NCBI RefSeq assembly: GCF_001741865.1
Contig: NZ_CP017147.1
Coordinates: forward strand, 3,897,001 to 3,961,000
Direction of reading: 5' to 3'
Source: Bosea vaviloviae
GTDB lineage: Bacteria; Pseudomonadota; Alphaproteobacteria; Rhizobiales; Beijerinckiaceae
DNA length: 64,000 bases
The notes beneath the pieces are model-generated. The model ran no database searches and was not told where the DNA came from. It worked only from the letters and a program-made list of their open reading frames with translations. A program made the translations under genes and the position numbers. Positions 36,921 to 45,471 of this stretch are shown one piece after another; the stretch's first letter is position 1, and every line of letters begins with the position of its first letter.

Positions 36921-36934
36921 GTCTTATATAAGAC
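36921..36934. promoter_or_regulatory. Perfect palindrome GTCTTATATAAGAC, candidate GntR operator
   Basis: 14-bp perfect palindrome between the divergent GntR gene and suyA. GT...TA...AC spacing resembles HutC-subfamily sites. It lies 2 bp from the regulator's start codon and about 66 bp upstream of suyA. Confidence 0.7.
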
Positions 36935-37000
36935 TTGGCGTCATTCAGGTCGAGCGCCGATTTGCCCGGCCGATCTGCGTCACTCCCGGAGGAGCCCCGA

Positions 37001-37288
37001 ATGAGCAAGCCCCATCTCCTGGTCCATGAAAAGAAGGACACTGTCGGCGTCGTCGTCGTCGAAGGCCTCAAGGCCGGCACGGACATGCTCGGCGTCGTCA
37101 CTCACGACAATTCCGATTTTCGCCTGACCGCCAAGATGGACATCCCGATCGGCCACAAGGTCGCGCTCAAGGACATCAAGGCAGGCGATACGATCTGGAA
37201 ATACGGCCAGGACATCGGCAAGGCCGTCGCCGATGTGAAGCGGGGCGAGCACCTGCACGTCCACAACGCCAAGACCAAGCGTTGGTGA
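37001..37288 (+). CDS. suyA: UxaA-family small subunit, probable (R)-sulfolactate sulfo-lyase alpha subunit
   Basis: 95 residues of the SAF domain found as the N-terminal part of altronate/galactarate dehydratases. Start at 37001 after GGAGGA. DIPIGHKVALKDIKAGDTIW and YGQDIG then HLHVHN are typical. Split small/large UxaA proteins include SuyAB, which cleaves (R)-sulfolactate to pyruvate and sulfite. Altronate dehydratases are usually single-chain. The downstream exporter plus SlcC- and ComC-like dehydrogenases make SuyA the best reading. The stop codon sits in a 16-bp tandem repeat. Confidence 0.85.
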   Translation: MSKPHLLVHEKKDTVGVVVVEGLKAGTDMLGVVTHDNSDFRLTAKMDIPIGHKVALKDIKAGDTIWKYGQDIGKAVADVKRGEHLHVHNAKTKRW

Positions 37289-37320
37289 GACCAAACGCTG
37301 GTGAGACCAAGCGCTGATGG
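37273..37320. repeat. 16-bp tandem repeat spanning the suyA stop codon
   Basis: Three units, 37273-37288, 37289-37304 and 37305-37320. Unit 1 holds the last codons and TGA of suyA; unit 2 repeats both with two changes; unit 3 is more diverged. Confidence 0.88.
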
Positions 37321-37419
37321 GGTTCTTGCGTCGCTGAAGGAAACCGGCGCAGGCGCCTGAAAAGAATCTGAAAAAGGGCTCCCGGCAAGGTCGAGCCCAC
37401 AACGAATGGAGGAAACGCC

Positions 37420-38700
37420 ATGTCGATCGTCGCCAATTTCGATCTCGTGAAGGGCAAGCTCGGTCGGATCAAGGGCCGCAAGATCGAGGCGCCCGAATTC
37501 AAGGCTCCGATGGTTCGGCGTCCGACCGGTCGCAGCCTCGATGCCTTCCATGGCTGGCGTCGCGAGAACGGCCGCGTCGGCGTGCGCAACCATGTGCTGC
37601 TGCTGCCGCTGGACGATCTCTCCAACGCCGCCTGCGAGGCCGTCGCCAACAACATCAAGGGCACGCTGGCGATCCCGCATGCCTATGGCCGCCTCCAGTT
37701 CGGCGAGGACCTCGACATCCATTTCCGCACCCTGATCGGCACCGGTGCGAATCCCAATGTCGCCGCGGTGGTCGTGATCGGCATCGAGGATGGTTGGACC
37801 AAGCGTGTCGTCGACGGCATCGCCGCCACCGGCAAGCCGGTCGTCGGCTTCGGTATCGAGGGCCATGGCGACATCGCCACCATCGCCAAGGCCTCCTATG
37901 TCGCCAAGGAGTTCGTGCAATGGGCGAGCGAATTGCAGCGCGAGAAATGCGGCATCGAGGAGCTCTGGGTCTCCACCAAATGCGGCGAGTCCGACACGAC
38001 GACGGGGCTCTCCTCCTGCCCGACGGTCGGCAACATGTACGATAAATGGATCCCGCGCGGCATCCACGGCGTCTTCGGCGAAACCTCGGAGATCACCGGC
38101 GCCGAGCATCTCTGCAAGGCGAGGGCTGCGACGCCCGAGGTCGGCGAGCGCTGGTACAAGATGTGGAAGGCCTACCAGGACGACGTCATCGAGGCGCACA
38201 AGACCGACGACCTCTCGGACTCGCAGCCGACCAAGGGCAACATCGCCGGCGGCCTGACCACGATCGAGGAGAAGGCGCTCGGTAATCTCGAGAAGATCGG
38301 CCGCGAGTGCAACTACATCGACATCCTGCAGCCGGCCGAGGCCCCGTCCAAGGGGCCGGGGCTCTACTATATGGACACCTCATCGGCCGCGGCCGAATGC
38401 GTGACGCTGATGGCTGCGGGCGGCTATGTCGTGCACACCTTCCCGACCGGGCAGGGCAACGTCATCGGCAATCCGATCGTGCCGGTCATCAAGATCACCG
38501 GCAACCCGAAGACGATGCGCACCATGCCCGAGCATATCGATGTCGACGTCTCCGGCATCCTGCGCCGCGACCTCACCATTCCCCAGGCCGGCGATGCGCT
38601 GATCCAGAACATCGTGCGCACCGCCAATGGCCGCTTGACCGCGTCTGAAGCATTGGGGCATCGCGAATTCTCGATGACCAAGCTCTACCGCTCGGCCTGA
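37420..38700 (+). CDS. suyB: UxaA-family large subunit, probable (R)-sulfolactate sulfo-lyase beta subunit
   Basis: 426 residues, the catalytic C-terminal part of the D-galactarate dehydratase/altronate hydrolase family. [20 protein letters not shown] at about 50-70, [20 protein letters not shown] near 185-205 and [18 protein letters not shown] near 340 match the family; the cysteines may bind iron or Fe-S. Preceded by GGAGGAA. Pairs with the SAF protein 130 bp upstream. With SuyA it is expected to release sulfite from (R)-sulfolactate; an altronate-type dehydratase is the main alternative. Confidence 0.87.
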   Translation: MSIVANFDLVKGKLGRIKGRKIEAPEFKAPMVRRPTGRSLDAFHGWRRENGRVGVRNHVLLLPLDDLSNAACEAVANNIKGTLAIPHAYGRLQFGEDLDIHFRTLIGTGANPNVAAVVVIGIEDGWTKRVVDGIAATGKPVVGFGIEGHGDIATIAKASYVAKEFVQWASELQREKCGIEELWVSTKCGESDTTTGLSSCPTVGNMYDKWIPRGIHGVFGETSEITGAEHLCKARAATPEVGERWYKMWKAYQDDVIEAHKTDDLSDSQPTKGNIAGGLTTIEEKALGNLEKIGRECNYIDILQPAEAPSKGPGLYYMDTSSAAAECVTLMAAGGYVVHTFPTGQGNVIGNPIVPVIKITGNPKTMRTMPEHIDVDVSGILRRDLTIPQAGDALIQNIVRTANGRLTASEALGHREFSMTKLYRSA

Positions 38701-38820
38701 GCGACTGCTATCAGCCGGAGCGGCGACGCGAGCCGTCGCTTCGGCCCTGTTTTTGCTGAAGCCATCTGCTGAAGCCCATTTGCCGAAGCCATCTCGACCA
38801 GACGAGTCGGAGCCGCGTTC

Positions 38821-39870
38821 TTGCCCGTTGCGACAACTTCACCGCTGAGCGCCTGGCGCCCCCTTCTCGACGGCATCGCGCTCTCGGTCGTCGTCGCGGT
38901 TGCCTCCGTGCTGGTCGAGCCGCTGCTCAAGGCTGCGGCCGGTGGCCGTGTCGGCGTCCCCGCCGTCGTGATTGCGCTGGTGATCGGCATGCTGCTGCAT
39001 CCCTTGGCCAACACCGTCCGCTTCGAGCCGGGCATGACCTTCTGCGTCAAGAAGCTGCTGCGGTGGGCGATCGGGCTGCTGGGCCTGCGCGTCGCGCTTG
39101 GCGACATCATTGCGCTGGGGCTCTCGACCGCGCTGCTCATCATCGCCTCGATGATCGTGACTGTGATCTGCGGCTTCCTGCTGGCGCGCTGGCTCGGCCG
39201 CGAAGCCGGGGTCGGCGCGCTTGCCGGCGTTGCAACGGCGGTCTGCGGGGCGTCGGCTGCGCTCGCGACCGCGACCGTGGTGCCCGATTATCGCGGCAAG
39301 GCGGCCGATGTCGCCTTCACCGTCATCGCCATGAACGCCTTCGCGACGCTGGCGATGCTGGCTTATCCCTTGATCTGCGCCTGGCTCGATCTCTCGCCGA
39401 TGCAGACCGGCATCATGCTGGGCGCGACCATCCATGACGTCGCCCAGGTCGTTGGCGCCGGCCAGGCGGTCTCGGACGAGGCGGCCAATGCGGCGATCAT
39501 CGTCAAGCTGTTCCGGGTGTTCATGCTGCTGCCCGCGGTGCTGGCCGTGGGCTGGTGGATGGTGCGCGAGGGCGGGCATGCCGAGCATGCGAAGGTACCG
39601 GTCCCGGTCTTCGCGATCGTCTTCCTCGGCCTGTGCCTGCTCAACAGCCTGCTGACGACGCAACCGGCGCTGGCGAGCGTCTATCTGCCGCTGCGCGACG
39701 CCTTGCTCGAGGTTTCGCGCTGGGGCTTGCTCATCGCCATCGCGGCACTTGGGCTAGGCACCTCCATGGCGGCGATGGCCCGCCTCGGCTGGCGGCACCT
39801 CGTGCTTGTCACGGGCACGAGTCTCGTCATCCTGGTTATCGTCACCGGCGGCCTGCTGGCGCTGGGCTGA
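38821..39870 (+). CDS. YeiH/PSE-family putative sulfite or sulfate exporter (SuyZ/CuyZ-like)
   Basis: 349 residues with about ten hydrophobic segments. Family motifs include LLRWAIGLLGLRVALGDI, GVATAVCGASAALATATVV and GATIHDVAQVVGAGQAVS. The start appears to be TTG at 38821; no in-frame ATG precedes the first helix. YeiH relatives such as CuyZ accompany sulfo-lyases and are thought to export sulfite. Position between suyB and the dehydrogenases supports that role. The ~120 bp upstream contains a degenerate 13-14 bp tandem repeat (GCTGAAGCCATCT type). Confidence 0.88.
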   Translation: MPVATTSPLSAWRPLLDGIALSVVVAVASVLVEPLLKAAAGGRVGVPAVVIALVIGMLLHPLANTVRFEPGMTFCVKKLLRWAIGLLGLRVALGDIIALGLSTALLIIASMIVTVICGFLLARWLGREAGVGALAGVATAVCGASAALATATVVPDYRGKAADVAFTVIAMNAFATLAMLAYPLICAWLDLSPMQTGIMLGATIHDVAQVVGAGQAVSDEAANAAIIVKLFRVFMLLPAVLAVGWWMVREGGHAEHAKVPVPVFAIVFLGLCLLNSLLTTQPALASVYLPLRDALLEVSRWGLLIAIAALGLGTSMAAMARLGWRHLVLVTGTSLVILVIVTGGLLALG

Positions 39871-39949
39871 TCGGGGAATTCGAAATGCGGATGGTGGCTT
39901 TAAGGCGACCATACCTTTCAACTCTTGAATAAGAGCCGGCCGGGACCCC

Positions 39950-40879
39950 ATGGCAGACATCATCATCACCGAATTCATGGATGAGGCCGCCGTTGCGATG
40001 CTACGCGCGCGCTACGAGGTCCATCATGACCCCGAGCTTTTCGGCAAGCCGGACGAATTGGCGGAGCTGGTTGCGCAATCTCCCGCCTTGATCGTACGCA
40101 ATCAGACGCAGGTGAGGGGGGGCGTGCTCACCGCAGCCAAGGCGCTCAAGGTCGTCGGGCGGCTCGGCGTCGGGCTCGACAATATCGACATGGAAGCCTG
40201 CACGGCGCGTGGCATCAAGGTTTTCCCAGCGACCGGCGCCAACAGCCTGTCCGTGGTCGAATACGTCATCGGCAGCGCGATGGTGCTGCTGCGTGGCGCC
40301 TATTTCGCCAATGCCGCGATGGTCGCCGGAGAATTTCCCAAGACCAAGCTGATCGGCCGCGAGATCGCCGGCAAACGGCTCGGCCTGGTCGGCTTCGGCG
40401 CGATCGCGCGCGATGCCGCCAACCACGCCCGCCTGCTCGGCATGAACGTCGTCGCCTACGATCCCTACGTGCCAGAGGACGATCCGGACTGGCAGGCGAC
40501 CCAGCGTCTCGACCTCGATGCGGTCCTCTCCAGCGCGGATGTCATCAGTATCCATTTGCCGCTGACGCCGGAAACGCGCGGATTGATCGGCAAGGAGGCC
40601 TTCGCCCGGATGAAGCCGGACGCTGTGCTAGTCAATGCAGCGCGCGGCGGCGTCATGGATGAAGAGGCGCTGATCGCGGCGCTGAAGGGTGGCAAGCTCG
40701 GCGGCGCGGCGCTCGATGTCTTCGAGGAGGAGCCTTTGCGCGAGGGCGGGAAGCGCTTCGCCGGGACGCCCAATCTGATCCTGACGCCGCATATCGCGGG
40801 CAACACGGTCGAGTCGAATGGCCGCGTCTCCGGTCTCGTCGCCGAGCGCGTCATGGCCGCGCTGGAGGGCCGGATATGA
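39950..40879 (+). CDS. slcC: D-isomer-specific 2-hydroxyacid dehydrogenase, probable (S)-sulfolactate dehydrogenase
   Basis: 309 residues of the phosphoglycerate dehydrogenase superfamily. NAD-binding GLVGFGAIARDAA near 145-157. The catalytic Arg, Glu and His lie in VNAARGGVMDEEAL, DVFEEEPL and LTPHIAGNT. In Chromohalobacter salexigens the SlcC enzyme of this type oxidises (S)-sulfolactate to sulfopyruvate. Next to suyAB and a ComC-like gene, that is the most likely role here. Overlaps the following gene by four bases. A broader hydroxyacid substrate cannot be excluded. Confidence 0.85.
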   Translation: MADIIITEFMDEAAVAMLRARYEVHHDPELFGKPDELAELVAQSPALIVRNQTQVRGGVLTAAKALKVVGRLGVGLDNIDMEACTARGIKVFPATGANSLSVVEYVIGSAMVLLRGAYFANAAMVAGEFPKTKLIGREIAGKRLGLVGFGAIARDAANHARLLGMNVVAYDPYVPEDDPDWQATQRLDLDAVLSSADVISIHLPLTPETRGLIGKEAFARMKPDAVLVNAARGGVMDEEALIAALKGGKLGGAALDVFEEEPLREGGKRFAGTPNLILTPHIAGNTVESNGRVSGLVAERVMAALEGRI

Positions 40880-41853
40880 CAAAGCTGTCGTTCGAGGCGG
40901 TCGAAACCAGGCTCGCGGACCTGTTCGCGGCGGCCGGTGCATCTCCCGCCAATGCGGCCTCCGTCGCCTGGGCGCTCGTCATGGCCGAGGCTGATGGGCT
41001 CAAAGGCCATGGCCTGTCGCGCGTGCCGACCTATCTCGCCATGCTCAGATCCGGCAAGATCGACGGGCAAGCAGTGCCGGTCGCACGCCGGCCCAAGCCC
41101 GGCGTGCTGGCGATCGACGCCGGCCATGGCTTCGCCTATCCGGCGATCGACCTCGCCGTCATCGAATTGCCGGTACTCGCCCGCGAGCAGGGCGTGGCGA
41201 TCGCCCCGATCCGGCGTTCGAACCATTGCGGCGCAGCAGGCCTCCATGTCGAGCGATTGGCCGAGCAGGGGCTCGTTGCACTGCTTTTCGCCAACACGCC
41301 GGCGGCGATCGCGCCTTGGGGCGGGGCGAAACCCGTCTTCGGCACCAATCCGATCGCCTTTGCCGCGCCGCTCGCCGGCCGCGATCCTCTGGTCATCGAC
41401 ATGGCTCTGTCGAAGGTCGCGCGCGGACCGATCGTGGCGGCCAGGCAGAAGGGCGAAGCCATTCCCGAAGGCTGGGCGCTCGACCCGGCGGGGAAGCCGA
41501 CGACCGATGCTGCGGCTGCGCTCGCCGGCACCATGGTTCCGCTCGGCGACGCCAAGGGCGCGACGCTGGCGCTGATGGTCGAGATCCTCGCCGCCTCGCT
41601 GGTCGGCGCCCATTTCGCCTTCGAGGCCTCGTCCTTCCTCGACGACAAGGGCGGTCCGCCCGACACCGGCCAGCTTATCCTCGCGATCGACCCCTCCGCC
41701 ATGGGCGGTCATTGGTTCGGCGAACGCATGCGGATGCTGGCGCATGCGATCGAGGACCAGGACGGCACAAGGCTGCCAGGCGTCAGGCGCTTGAATCTGC
41801 GTGCGAAGGCGAGGGCGGAAGGGATTGAGGTCGCTGAGGAATTGCTTCGCTAG
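40876..41853 (+). CDS. comC: Ldh/MDH2-family oxidoreductase, probable (R)-sulfolactate dehydrogenase
   Basis: 325 residues of the malate/L-lactate/sulfolactate dehydrogenase family, which has an NAD(P) fold unlike Rossmann enzymes. GHGLSRVPTYLAMLRSGKI at the N terminus, RRSNHCGAAGLHVERLAEQG with the catalytic His, and FGTNPIAFAAP are diagnostic. ComC reduces sulfopyruvate to (R)-sulfolactate, the SuyAB substrate. With SlcC it would racemise sulfolactate. Last gene of the suy group; a convergent toxin-antitoxin pair follows 11 bp later. Confidence 0.86.
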   Translation: MTKLSFEAVETRLADLFAAAGASPANAASVAWALVMAEADGLKGHGLSRVPTYLAMLRSGKIDGQAVPVARRPKPGVLAIDAGHGFAYPAIDLAVIELPVLAREQGVAIAPIRRSNHCGAAGLHVERLAEQGLVALLFANTPAAIAPWGGAKPVFGTNPIAFAAPLAGRDPLVIDMALSKVARGPIVAARQKGEAIPEGWALDPAGKPTTDAAAALAGTMVPLGDAKGATLALMVEILAASLVGAHFAFEASSFLDDKGGPPDTGQLILAIDPSAMGGHWFGERMRMLAHAIEDQDGTRLPGVRRLNLRAKARAEGIEVAEELLR

Positions 41854-41864
41854 TCGTGGCCGTT

Positions 41865-42179
41865 TCAGTCTTTTTCCTCGGCGATGGCGCCCTCAAGATC
41901 GCGGCCACCATAGAGGATCCGAAGGATGACGACCGACGAACCATCGATCCGAAAGGCGATCGTAACTCTGCGGTCGATTCCAAATGTCCGCAGACCTGTC
42001 ATCAGATGGTCGCGACGTGTTCCGCGCTCTGGGAAGTCGGATAACGCGTCATAGCTCGATTGAATGCGCCGGACATAGGTAATCGCAATCGCCGGGCTCG
42101 CGCGCTCCGATATCCAATTGTAGATCGCTTTGAGGTCCTGCCTAGCGGCCGGCCGGACGACGATGTCAAACTTGCCCAC
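41865..42179 (-). CDS. Type II toxin, RelE/ParE family
   Basis: 104 residues from a GTG at 42179 that overlaps the antitoxin gene by 14 bp. Fold pattern: IVVRPAARQDLKAIYNWISE, then YDALSDFPERGTRRD, then RILYGGRDLEGAI. ParE toxins poison DNA gyrase and RelE toxins cleave mRNA; the fold alone does not decide. Antitoxin-first order is standard. Intact reading frame suggests a functional module. Confidence 0.88.
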   Translation of the reverse strand: MGKFDIVVRPAARQDLKAIYNWISERASPAIAITYVRRIQSSYDALSDFPERGTRRDHLMTGLRTFGIDRRVTIAFRIDGSSVVILRILYGGRDLEGAIAEEKD

Positions 42180-42444
42180 GAGGCGGTGATACGCGCTGGC
42201 GGTGATATTCCTCAAGTTCCTCAAATACCTGCGCGGCTGGGATTGAGGGCCGTGGATCGGCCAGGGCCTCTTCGACCTTGGCCTTCAGGATCGCGTCGAA
42301 TTCGCGTTCCTCGCGCTCCAAGGCTCGCAAGCCGGCGCGTAGGACCTCGCTTGCCGAAGCATAGGCCCCAGACTCGACACGCGCCTCCACCTTTGCCTGC
42401 ATCTCGCCCAGCGTCACTGTCATGGGGCGACTGGTTCTGGCCAT
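42166..42444 (-). CDS. Type II antitoxin, ParD family (ribbon-helix-helix)
   Basis: 92 residues. RHH DNA-binding segment MTVTLGEMQAKVEARVESG, then YASASEVLRAGLRALEREE, typical of ParD. The acidic C terminus (VFEELEEYHRQRV) would wrap the toxin. It normally represses its own promoter. Located between comC and ade, two unrelated gene groups, so the pair marks a junction. Confidence 0.9.
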   Translation of the reverse strand: MARTSRPMTVTLGEMQAKVEARVESGAYASASEVLRAGLRALEREEREFDAILKAKVEEALADPRPSIPAAQVFEELEEYHRQRVSPPRGQV

Positions 42445-42499
42445 AGATTACTCCTTGCCCGCGAAATGTATGACACCGTCATGCTAGCGACAAGCGGGG

Positions 42500-44200
42500 T
42501 CACACGAAATCGAACCGGTCCACATCGACCAGCCCTTTATCGGTGATCTTGAGATGCGGGATCACCGGCAGCGTCAGGAAGGCTACTTGCAGGAAGGGCT
42601 CGGCTAGCACGACGCCGAGCGCCTTGGCAGCGGCGCGCAGATCCTCAAGCCCGTGCCTGACGACCTCGAAAGGCTGGTCGCTCATCAGGCCGGCGACAGG
42701 CAACGCCAGCTCGGCCGTCACGACACCTCTGTCGGCCACGGCGAAACCGCCACCGGTTTCGATCAATCGATTGGCAGCCGCGGCCATGGAGGCCTCGTCC
42801 ACGCCGACGACGCAGAGATTATGGCTGTCATGGCCGACCGATGAGGCGATGGCGCCATGCTTCATGCCGAAGCCATGGACGAAGCCGGTGGCGATGCCGC
42901 CGGATTTGCCATGGCGTTCGATCACCGTGACCTTGACCGCGTCCTGCGCCAGATCGGGCAGCGCTTCGCCGTCGCGTGAGAGCAGGGCCATGCTCAGTCG
43001 CTCGGTGATGATGCGGCCGGGCACGACGCCGATCACCGGTGTTTCGCCCTTGCGAGCGATCGCCTTGAAATCCGCCGGTGTGAGCTGCCGATTTTTGACA
43101 CTGCCGAGCCCGACAGGCGCGACCGGGATGCGATCTGCAAACAATGCGTCCTCGACCCGCCGGCCGCCGGCAAAGACGATCTTCGGGCGGCAGGTTGCGA
43201 GATCATCGAGCAGCACGATGTCGGCGCGTTTGCCCGGCCCGATGAAGCCGCGATCGAACAGTCCGAAATTCCGCGCGGCCGAGAGCGTCGCGACGCGGTA
43301 CGTCGCCAGCATATCCGCGCCATGGGCGATGGCCGTGCGGATCATGTAGTCGAGATGGCCTTCCTCGGCGATGTCGAGCGGATTGCGGTCATCGGTGCAG
43401 AAGGCGAGGAAGGGCGAGGCGTCGCGGCTGATCAGCGGTATCAGCGCATGCAGGTCCTTCGAGACCGAGCCTTCGCGGATCAGGATGGCCATGCCCTTGG
43501 CGAGCTTTTCGCGGGCCTCGTCGGCGGTCGTGGTTTCGTGATCGGTGCGAATGCCGGCCGAGAGATAGCCGTTGAGGTCCATGCCCCGCACAAGCGGCGC
43601 GTGGCCGTCGATATGCCGGTGCGAAAAGGCCTCCAGCTTGGCCAGGCAGCCGGGATCGCGATGCAGCAGGCCGGGAAAATTCATGAACTCGGCCAGCCCG
43701 ATCACCTTGGGATGGTCCATCAGGGCAACGAGATCGGCCGCCTCCAGCCTCGCGCCGGCGGTCTCCAGATGGGTCGCCGGCACACAGCTCGAAAGCTGGA
43801 CGCGCAGATCCATGCGCATCGCCTCGGCGCAGGCCAGGAAATAGCTGATGCCCTCGACGCCCAACACATTGGCGATCTCATGGGGGTCGCAGATCGCGGT
43901 CGTCACGCCATGGGGCAGCACGCAGCGCTCGAATTCGAGCGGCGTCACCAGCGAGGATTCGACATGCAGATGCGTGTCGATGAAGCCCGGCACGGCGATG
44001 AGGCCGGTCGCATCGAACTCGACCTTGCCCTGATAGGAGCCGTAGGTGCCGACGATGGTGTCGCCGCAGAGCGCGATATCGGTCTCGACCAGCCCGCCCG
44101 TGACGAGGTCGAGGAGCCGCGCACCGCGGATGACGAGGTCGGCCGGCTCGTCGCCGCGTCCCTGGGCAATCCGGCGGGCGAGGGTTGCGGCGTCGGTCAT
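42500..44200 (-). CDS. ade: Adenine deaminase
   Basis: Amidohydrolase converting adenine to hypoxanthine in purine salvage; 566 residues from the ATG at 44200. Metal site in [17 protein letters not shown], further ligands in [15 protein letters not shown], and [16 protein letters not shown] around the middle. The Ade-specific C-terminal domain contains [15 protein letters not shown] and SDQPFEVV. A start 13 codons upstream is possible. Single gene; divergent from the UPF0173 hydrolase. Confidence 0.95.
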   Translation of the reverse strand: MTDAATLARRIAQGRGDEPADLVIRGARLLDLVTGGLVETDIALCGDTIVGTYGSYQGKVEFDATGLIAVPGFIDTHLHVESSLVTPLEFERCVLPHGVTTAICDPHEIANVLGVEGISYFLACAEAMRMDLRVQLSSCVPATHLETAGARLEAADLVALMDHPKVIGLAEFMNFPGLLHRDPGCLAKLEAFSHRHIDGHAPLVRGMDLNGYLSAGIRTDHETTTADEAREKLAKGMAILIREGSVSKDLHALIPLISRDASPFLAFCTDDRNPLDIAEEGHLDYMIRTAIAHGADMLATYRVATLSAARNFGLFDRGFIGPGKRADIVLLDDLATCRPKIVFAGGRRVEDALFADRIPVAPVGLGSVKNRQLTPADFKAIARKGETPVIGVVPGRIITERLSMALLSRDGEALPDLAQDAVKVTVIERHGKSGGIATGFVHGFGMKHGAIASSVGHDSHNLCVVGVDEASMAAAANRLIETGGGFAVADRGVVTAELALPVAGLMSDQPFEVVRHGLEDLRAAAKALGVVLAEPFLQVAFLTLPVIPHLKITDKGLVDVDRFDFV

Positions 44201-44322
44201 GGCGCTGATTCCGTATGGCAGGGATGCGGAAGCCTGCACGCAGCCCGGCGGATTGTCGACTTGGAGGCGAGAGCCTCCCGGCCTAGATAGTCGAACGCCA
44301 TTCCCTTTGCCCGGAGACCGCG

Positions 44323-45021
44323 ATGAAACTCACCTGGTTCGGCCATTCCGCCTTTCGCCTCGATCTCGACGGGGCCTCGCTGCTGATCGACCCGTTCTTC
44401 ACCGGCAATCCGGCCTTCGAAGGCGATGTCGCCGCGGCCTCCAAGGGGGTCAGCCACATCGTCATCACCCATGGCCACGGTGACCATATCGGCGATGCGC
44501 GTGCGATCGCCGAAGCGAATGGCGCGACTGTGATCACCAATTACGATCTGTGCATGTACCTCGCCTCCAAGGGACTCAAGAAATTCGAGCCGATGAACAC
44601 CGGCGGGACGGTCGATCTTGGCGCCTTCAGCGTCAGCTTGGTGCGCGCCGACCATTCCGCAGGCTTGGTCGAGGCCGGCGTGATCTGTCCGCTCGGCAGC
44701 GCCAATGGCGCGGTCATCAAGGCCAAAGGCGAGAAGACGCTCTGGCATATGGGGGATACTGACATCTTCCCAGGCATGGACCTGATCAGCGAGATCCATG
44801 GCGTCGAGATCTGCATCTGCCCGATCGGCGACCGTTTCACCATGGGCGGAAAGACTGCGGCGCTCGCCATGACGCGCTTCGTTCGGCCCAAGGTCGCAAT
44901 CCCTTGCCATTACGGCTCCTTCCCGATCATTGATCCTAACGCCGACGCCTTCGTCGCCGCATTGAAGGGCAGCGACGTGCAGGCGCTGGTGCCGAAGAAG
45001 GGCGAAGCGGTTTCGCTTTGA
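44323..45021 (+). CDS. UPF0173 metal-dependent hydrolase (metallo-beta-lactamase fold)
   Basis: 232 residues. [17 protein letters not shown] at the N terminus, HxHxDH motif [11 protein letters not shown] at about 49-59, then HSAG and CHYGSFPI as later metal ligands. Conserved across bacteria and archaea without a settled substrate. Two dyads follow downstream before gatC. Confidence 0.93.
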   Translation: MKLTWFGHSAFRLDLDGASLLIDPFFTGNPAFEGDVAAASKGVSHIVITHGHGDHIGDARAIAEANGATVITNYDLCMYLASKGLKKFEPMNTGGTVDLGAFSVSLVRADHSAGLVEAGVICPLGSANGAVIKAKGEKTLWHMGDTDIFPGMDLISEIHGVEICICPIGDRFTMGGKTAALAMTRFVRPKVAIPCHYGSFPIIDPNADAFVAALKGSDVQALVPKKGEAVSL

Positions 45022-45023
45022 TC

Positions 45024-45041
45024 AGTCAGTCATTACTGACT
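45024..45041. promoter_or_regulatory. Inverted repeat AGTCAGT-CATT-ACTGACT
   Basis: Perfect 7-bp arms (45024-45030 and 45035-45041) just after the UPF0173 stop and 58 bp before gatC. Could be a regulatory dyad for the gatCA transcript. Confidence 0.35.
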
Positions 45042-45053
45042 TACGTGTTTGAC

Positions 45054-45085
45054 GCCCGCGCGCTATAGCGCGGGCAAATCATTTT
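45054..45085 (+). terminator. GC-rich stem-loop after the UPF0173 gene
   Basis: GCCCGCGC (45054-45061) and GCGCGGGC (45068-45075) around GCTATA, followed by an A/T stretch AAATCATTTTT. A plausible intrinsic terminator, although it lies only 24 bp before gatC. Confidence 0.5.
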
Positions 45086-45098
45086 TCAGGAGCCCGCC

Positions 45099-45386
45099 AT
45101 GTCGGTCGACCTCGCCACCGTCAAGCGCGTCGCGCATCTCGCACGCATTGCCGTTCCGGAAGCCGATTTGCCCAAGCTGCAAGGCGAGCTCAACGCGATC
45201 CTCGGCTTCGTCGAGCAGTTGAACGAGGTCGATGTCGCGGGCGTCGAGCCGATGACCTCGGTGACGCCGATGGCGATGAAGCTGCGGGCCGACATCGTGA
45301 ATGACGGCGAGATCGCCGACACGATCGTCGCCAACGCGCCAGCGTCCGAAGATAATTATTTCATGGTGCCGAAGGTGATCGAATAG
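45099..45386 (+). CDS. gatC: Asp-tRNA(Asn)/Glu-tRNA(Gln) amidotransferase subunit C
   Basis: 95 residues, the belt subunit that stabilises GatA-GatB. Typical pattern [20 protein letters not shown] then [19 protein letters not shown] and a C-terminal [15 protein letters not shown] end. The ATG follows CAGGAG. The stop codon lies inside a perfect 15-bp inverted repeat. gatA follows 85 bp downstream; gatB is 5 kb away beyond the RND genes. Confidence 0.96.
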   Translation: MSVDLATVKRVAHLARIAVPEADLPKLQGELNAILGFVEQLNEVDVAGVEPMTSVTPMAMKLRADIVNDGEIADTIVANAPASEDNYFMVPKVIE

Positions 45387-45410
45387 GCGCGAGAAGCGCC
45401 TATTCGATCA
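45376..45410. repeat. Perfect 15-bp inverted repeat across the gatC stop codon
   Basis: TGATCGAATAGGCGC (45376-45390) and GCGCCTATTCGATCA (45396-45410) around GAGAA. The left arm contains the last codons and TAG of gatC, so the right arm is an inverted copy of the gene's end. May act as an mRNA hairpin between gatC and gatA. Confidence 0.85.
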
Positions 45411-45471
45411 TCCTCGGGGGCGCGAAGCGCAACCCGGGGATCTCCTGACGTTTGCTGAACGGATATCCCAC

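Noticed and set aside
37001..38700. Altronate dehydratase for hexuronate use
   Set aside because: Fold fits, but the split subunits and the exporter plus SlcC/ComC-like genes fit sulfolactate better; no uronate genes nearby. Kept as an alternative.
45049..45069. TTGACG...TATAGC as a sigma-70 promoter for gatC
   Set aside because: Spacing between the hexamers is only 9 bp, and TATAGC lies in the loop of a GC-rich stem.
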